A stretch of 17,452 bases of DNA from JBFXAM01 sp050184295 (lineage in GTDB: Bacteria > Planctomycetota > Phycisphaerae > UBA1845 > Fen-1342). Shown in pieces: positions 16,663 to 17,452 of the stretch. The stretch's first letter is position 1. Every line of letters starts with the position of its first letter. A program made the position numbers and the translations under genes. Under the pieces are notes generated by a model. That model was not told the DNA's origin, made no database searches, and was given only the letters and a program-made list of their open reading frames with translations. The stretch spans positions 1 through 17,452 of the forward strand of contig JBFXAM010000093.1 of NCBI GenBank assembly GCA_050184295.1, written 5' to 3'.

Positions 16663-16964
16663 GGGCTTGAGCCCAAAAACCAGCCGGGGGCGCGCAGAGG
16701 TGCGTGGCAGTTTGGGCGGCCCCGGCAGGGGCCGAGGGGTGTAGCCACCGGTGGAGCGAGGCCCGCAAGGGCCGAGCGGAACCGGTGGACAAGGTCGCGC
16801 GGACTTCTGCGGCCCCGGCAGGGGTCGAGGGAAGCCGGGTAGTTCGCTCCTCACTTTCCTCCGCCCCTTGCGGGGCGGAAGCAACGTTTCGGGTTTTCGA
16901 TCCACGGGTTGCGCCGCGGGCGCGGCTCCACCCGTGGCGACACGCCGTCGCCCCGTTGGGGCGA
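16663..16964. repeat. Dense array of GC-rich hairpins
   Basis: At least eight inverted repeats lie in about 300 bp. GGGCT-TG-AGCCC is at 16663-16674. CGGCCCC/GGGGCCG with a GGCA loop is at 16717-16734. A nested pair, CCACCGGT/ACCGGTGG (16745-16788), encloses GGCCC-GCAA-GGGCC (16760-16773). CGGCCCC/GGGGTCG is at 16810-16827, a near-repeat of the hairpin 93 bp earlier. TCCGCCCC/GGGGCGGA with a TTGC loop is at 16860-16879. CCACGGGT/ACCCGTGG (16902-16937) encloses GCGCC/GGCGC (16911-16923). TCGCCCC/GGGGCGA with a GTT loop is at 16948-16964. Open frames across it have repeat-derived composition and no protein-family features. A non-coding palindromic repeat cluster fits best; a structured RNA is the alternative. 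Confidence 0.6.
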
Positions 16965-17016
16965 GATTCCGCGCCCGCCAGAACTGTCATGCACCCCGAC
17001 AAACCCCCCGTTCCGG

Positions 17017-17308
17017 GCAGTGGGTCAGTTTCGTGAAAAAGTGAATTCGAAAGGGTAGTGCGGGCGTCTCGCCCGTGTCTTCCGCATGAACGGGCGAGAC
17101 GGCCGTACCACCCAAAACAATCTGAACGGGCGAGACGCCCGTACCACCCAAAACAACCTGAACGGGCGAGACGGCCGCACCACCTAGACCGAGATGAACG
17201 GGCGACACGCCCGTGTCTGATGCGTGAACGGGCGAGACGCCCCTACCACCCAGACCAACATGAACGGGCGAGACGCGCATGCCCCCCGGATCAAACTGAC
17301 CCACTGAC
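17017..17308 (-). mobile_element. MITE-like palindrome element, copy 3 (inverted, expanded)
   Basis: 292-bp element in the opposite orientation to copies 1 and 2. The left end (17017-17032) is the exact GGCAGTGGGTCAGTTT; the right end (17293-17308) matches its complement at 15 of 16 positions. The B-end signature (CGTGAAAAAGTGAA, 17033-17046) is on the left and CCGGATC of the A end on the right. It holds seven 17-bp palindromes: the one nearest the B end (17060-17076) is in one orientation and the other six in the opposite one. No matching direct repeats flank it. It encodes no transposase; the open frames across it are by-products of the 36-bp period. Confidence 0.65.
17089..17279 (+). repeat. 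36-bp tandem array inside repeat copy 3
   Basis: Six units each begin AACGGGCGAGACGCCCGT or a close variant, at 17089, 17125, 17161, 17197, 17227 and 17263. Spacing is 36 bp except one 30-bp unit (17197-17226). Each unit is a palindrome plus a linker such as ACCACCCAAAACAA. Because 36 is a multiple of three, the array stays open in several frames and yields spurious repeated peptides. Confidence 0.75.
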
Positions 17309-17344
17309 CCACGACGCGCACGCTGGGGTGCATCCCAATTAGGG

Positions 17345-17373
17345 TTGCGCTAACAGAATCTTAACATTAGAAT
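17345..17373 (+). promoter_or_regulatory. Sigma70-like promoter of the gene at the right edge
   Basis: TTGCGC (17345-17350), a 17-bp A/T-rich spacer and TAGAAT (17368-17373). The -10 matches the consensus at 5 of 6 positions. The A/T-rich spacer is exceptional in this window. The start codon lies 44 nt downstream. Confidence 0.65.
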
Positions 17374-17417
17374 CGTTCCCATTGCGTCGGCATGGGGCTG
17401 GCGTTGGGAGGTTGGAC

Positions 17418-17452
17418 ATGGACGTCAAGATCACTGTGGAAGTCGGCGGGAA
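17418..17452 (+). CDS. 5' end of an unidentified gene (partial)
   Basis: Only 11 codons are inside the window: MDVKITVEVGG. GGGAGG at 17406-17411 is well placed before the ATG, and a good promoter lies at 17345-17373, so the start is credible. The overlapping ATG at 17392 is in another frame and has no ribosome site. Too little is visible to suggest a function. Confidence 0.55.
   Translation, partial: MDVKITVEVGG

Noticed and set aside
16658..17044. Several 95-115-codon open frames across the hairpin array
   Set aside because: All three frames are open on more than one strand because of GC content and palindromes; no domain, signal peptide or ribosome site is seen.
17089..17279. CRISPR array
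   Set aside because: The 36-bp period resembles a repeat length, but the units are contiguous. The intervening 19 bp are similar from unit to unit, not unique spacers, and no cas genes are present.
17058..17342. Open frame encoding a 12-residue repeat peptide (RARRPYHP...)
   Set aside because: It is produced by the 36-bp tandem array of repeat copy 3. Both strands are open, there is no ribosome site, and the peptide changes with unit decay.

Overview
The window is about 70% G+C and reads like a chromosomal segment of a Planctomycetota bacterium, probably a Phycisphaerae relative. The basis is: two secreted proteins ending in the same duplicated EF-hand (dockerin-like) tail containing NNFDI(D/E)PFVLA, a choice-of-anchor-Q type beta-helix protein, an McsA/McsB pair in a setting that does not look like Firmicutes, a short conserved protein of the kind beginning MTIERLRE, and many palindromic intergenic repeats. 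This assignment is inference from protein style, not from a marker gene.

Layout. 1-3813: a compact + strand run of thiS, thiG, a small three-helix membrane protein and a DinG-type helicase, spaced as one operon behind a TATAAT box and a pair of inverted palindromic repeats. 3976-6168: a secreted right-handed beta-helix protein with a dockerin-like tail. 6169-6705: gene-free, holding repeat copy 1. 6706-9907: dihydrolipoyl acyltransferase (E2), a 79-residue conserved hypothetical and dihydrolipoamide dehydrogenase (E3) of a 2-oxoacid dehydrogenase complex, with no E1 in view. 10265-11835: mcsA-mcsB, the protein-arginine kinase and its activator, translationally coupled behind a good sigma70-like promoter. 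11836-12382: gene-free, holding a 13-bp-stem hairpin and repeat copy 2. 12383-14115: a two-gene ABC exporter (ATPase and permease), apparently transcribed from the A of its own start codon (leaderless). 14256-15506 (- strand): a second secreted protein with the dockerin-like tail. 15739-16581: a TauE/SafE-type (TSUP) permease. 16582-17417: gene-free, holding a dense array of hairpins and then repeat copy 3, ending in a promoter and the first 11 codons of a gene that runs off the window.

Most of the genes are housekeeping: thiamine thiazole synthesis, helicase repair, the E2/E3 steps of central carbon metabolism, and protein quality control. The unexpected content is between them. Three copies of one small non-coding element (119, 155 and 292 bp) share 16-bp terminal inverted repeats (GGCAGTGGGTCAGTTT), one copy is in opposite orientation, and one is flanked by an exact, directly abutting 8-bp direct repeat (GCCGGGCG). 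Inside, all three have the same order: an A end, a variable number (1, 2 or 6) of 17-bp palindromes in one orientation, one palindrome in the opposite orientation, and a B end. This looks like a non-autonomous mobile element (MITE-like) carrying an expandable palindrome array. Many apparent ORFs in these regions are by-products of the repeats. Other points of interest are a cluster of at least eight perfect or near-perfect hairpins at 16663-16964, a DinG helicase lacking the first of the four expected Fe-S cysteines, and an McsB whose RDxxRA arginine-phosphate sensor motif reads RSVARA.
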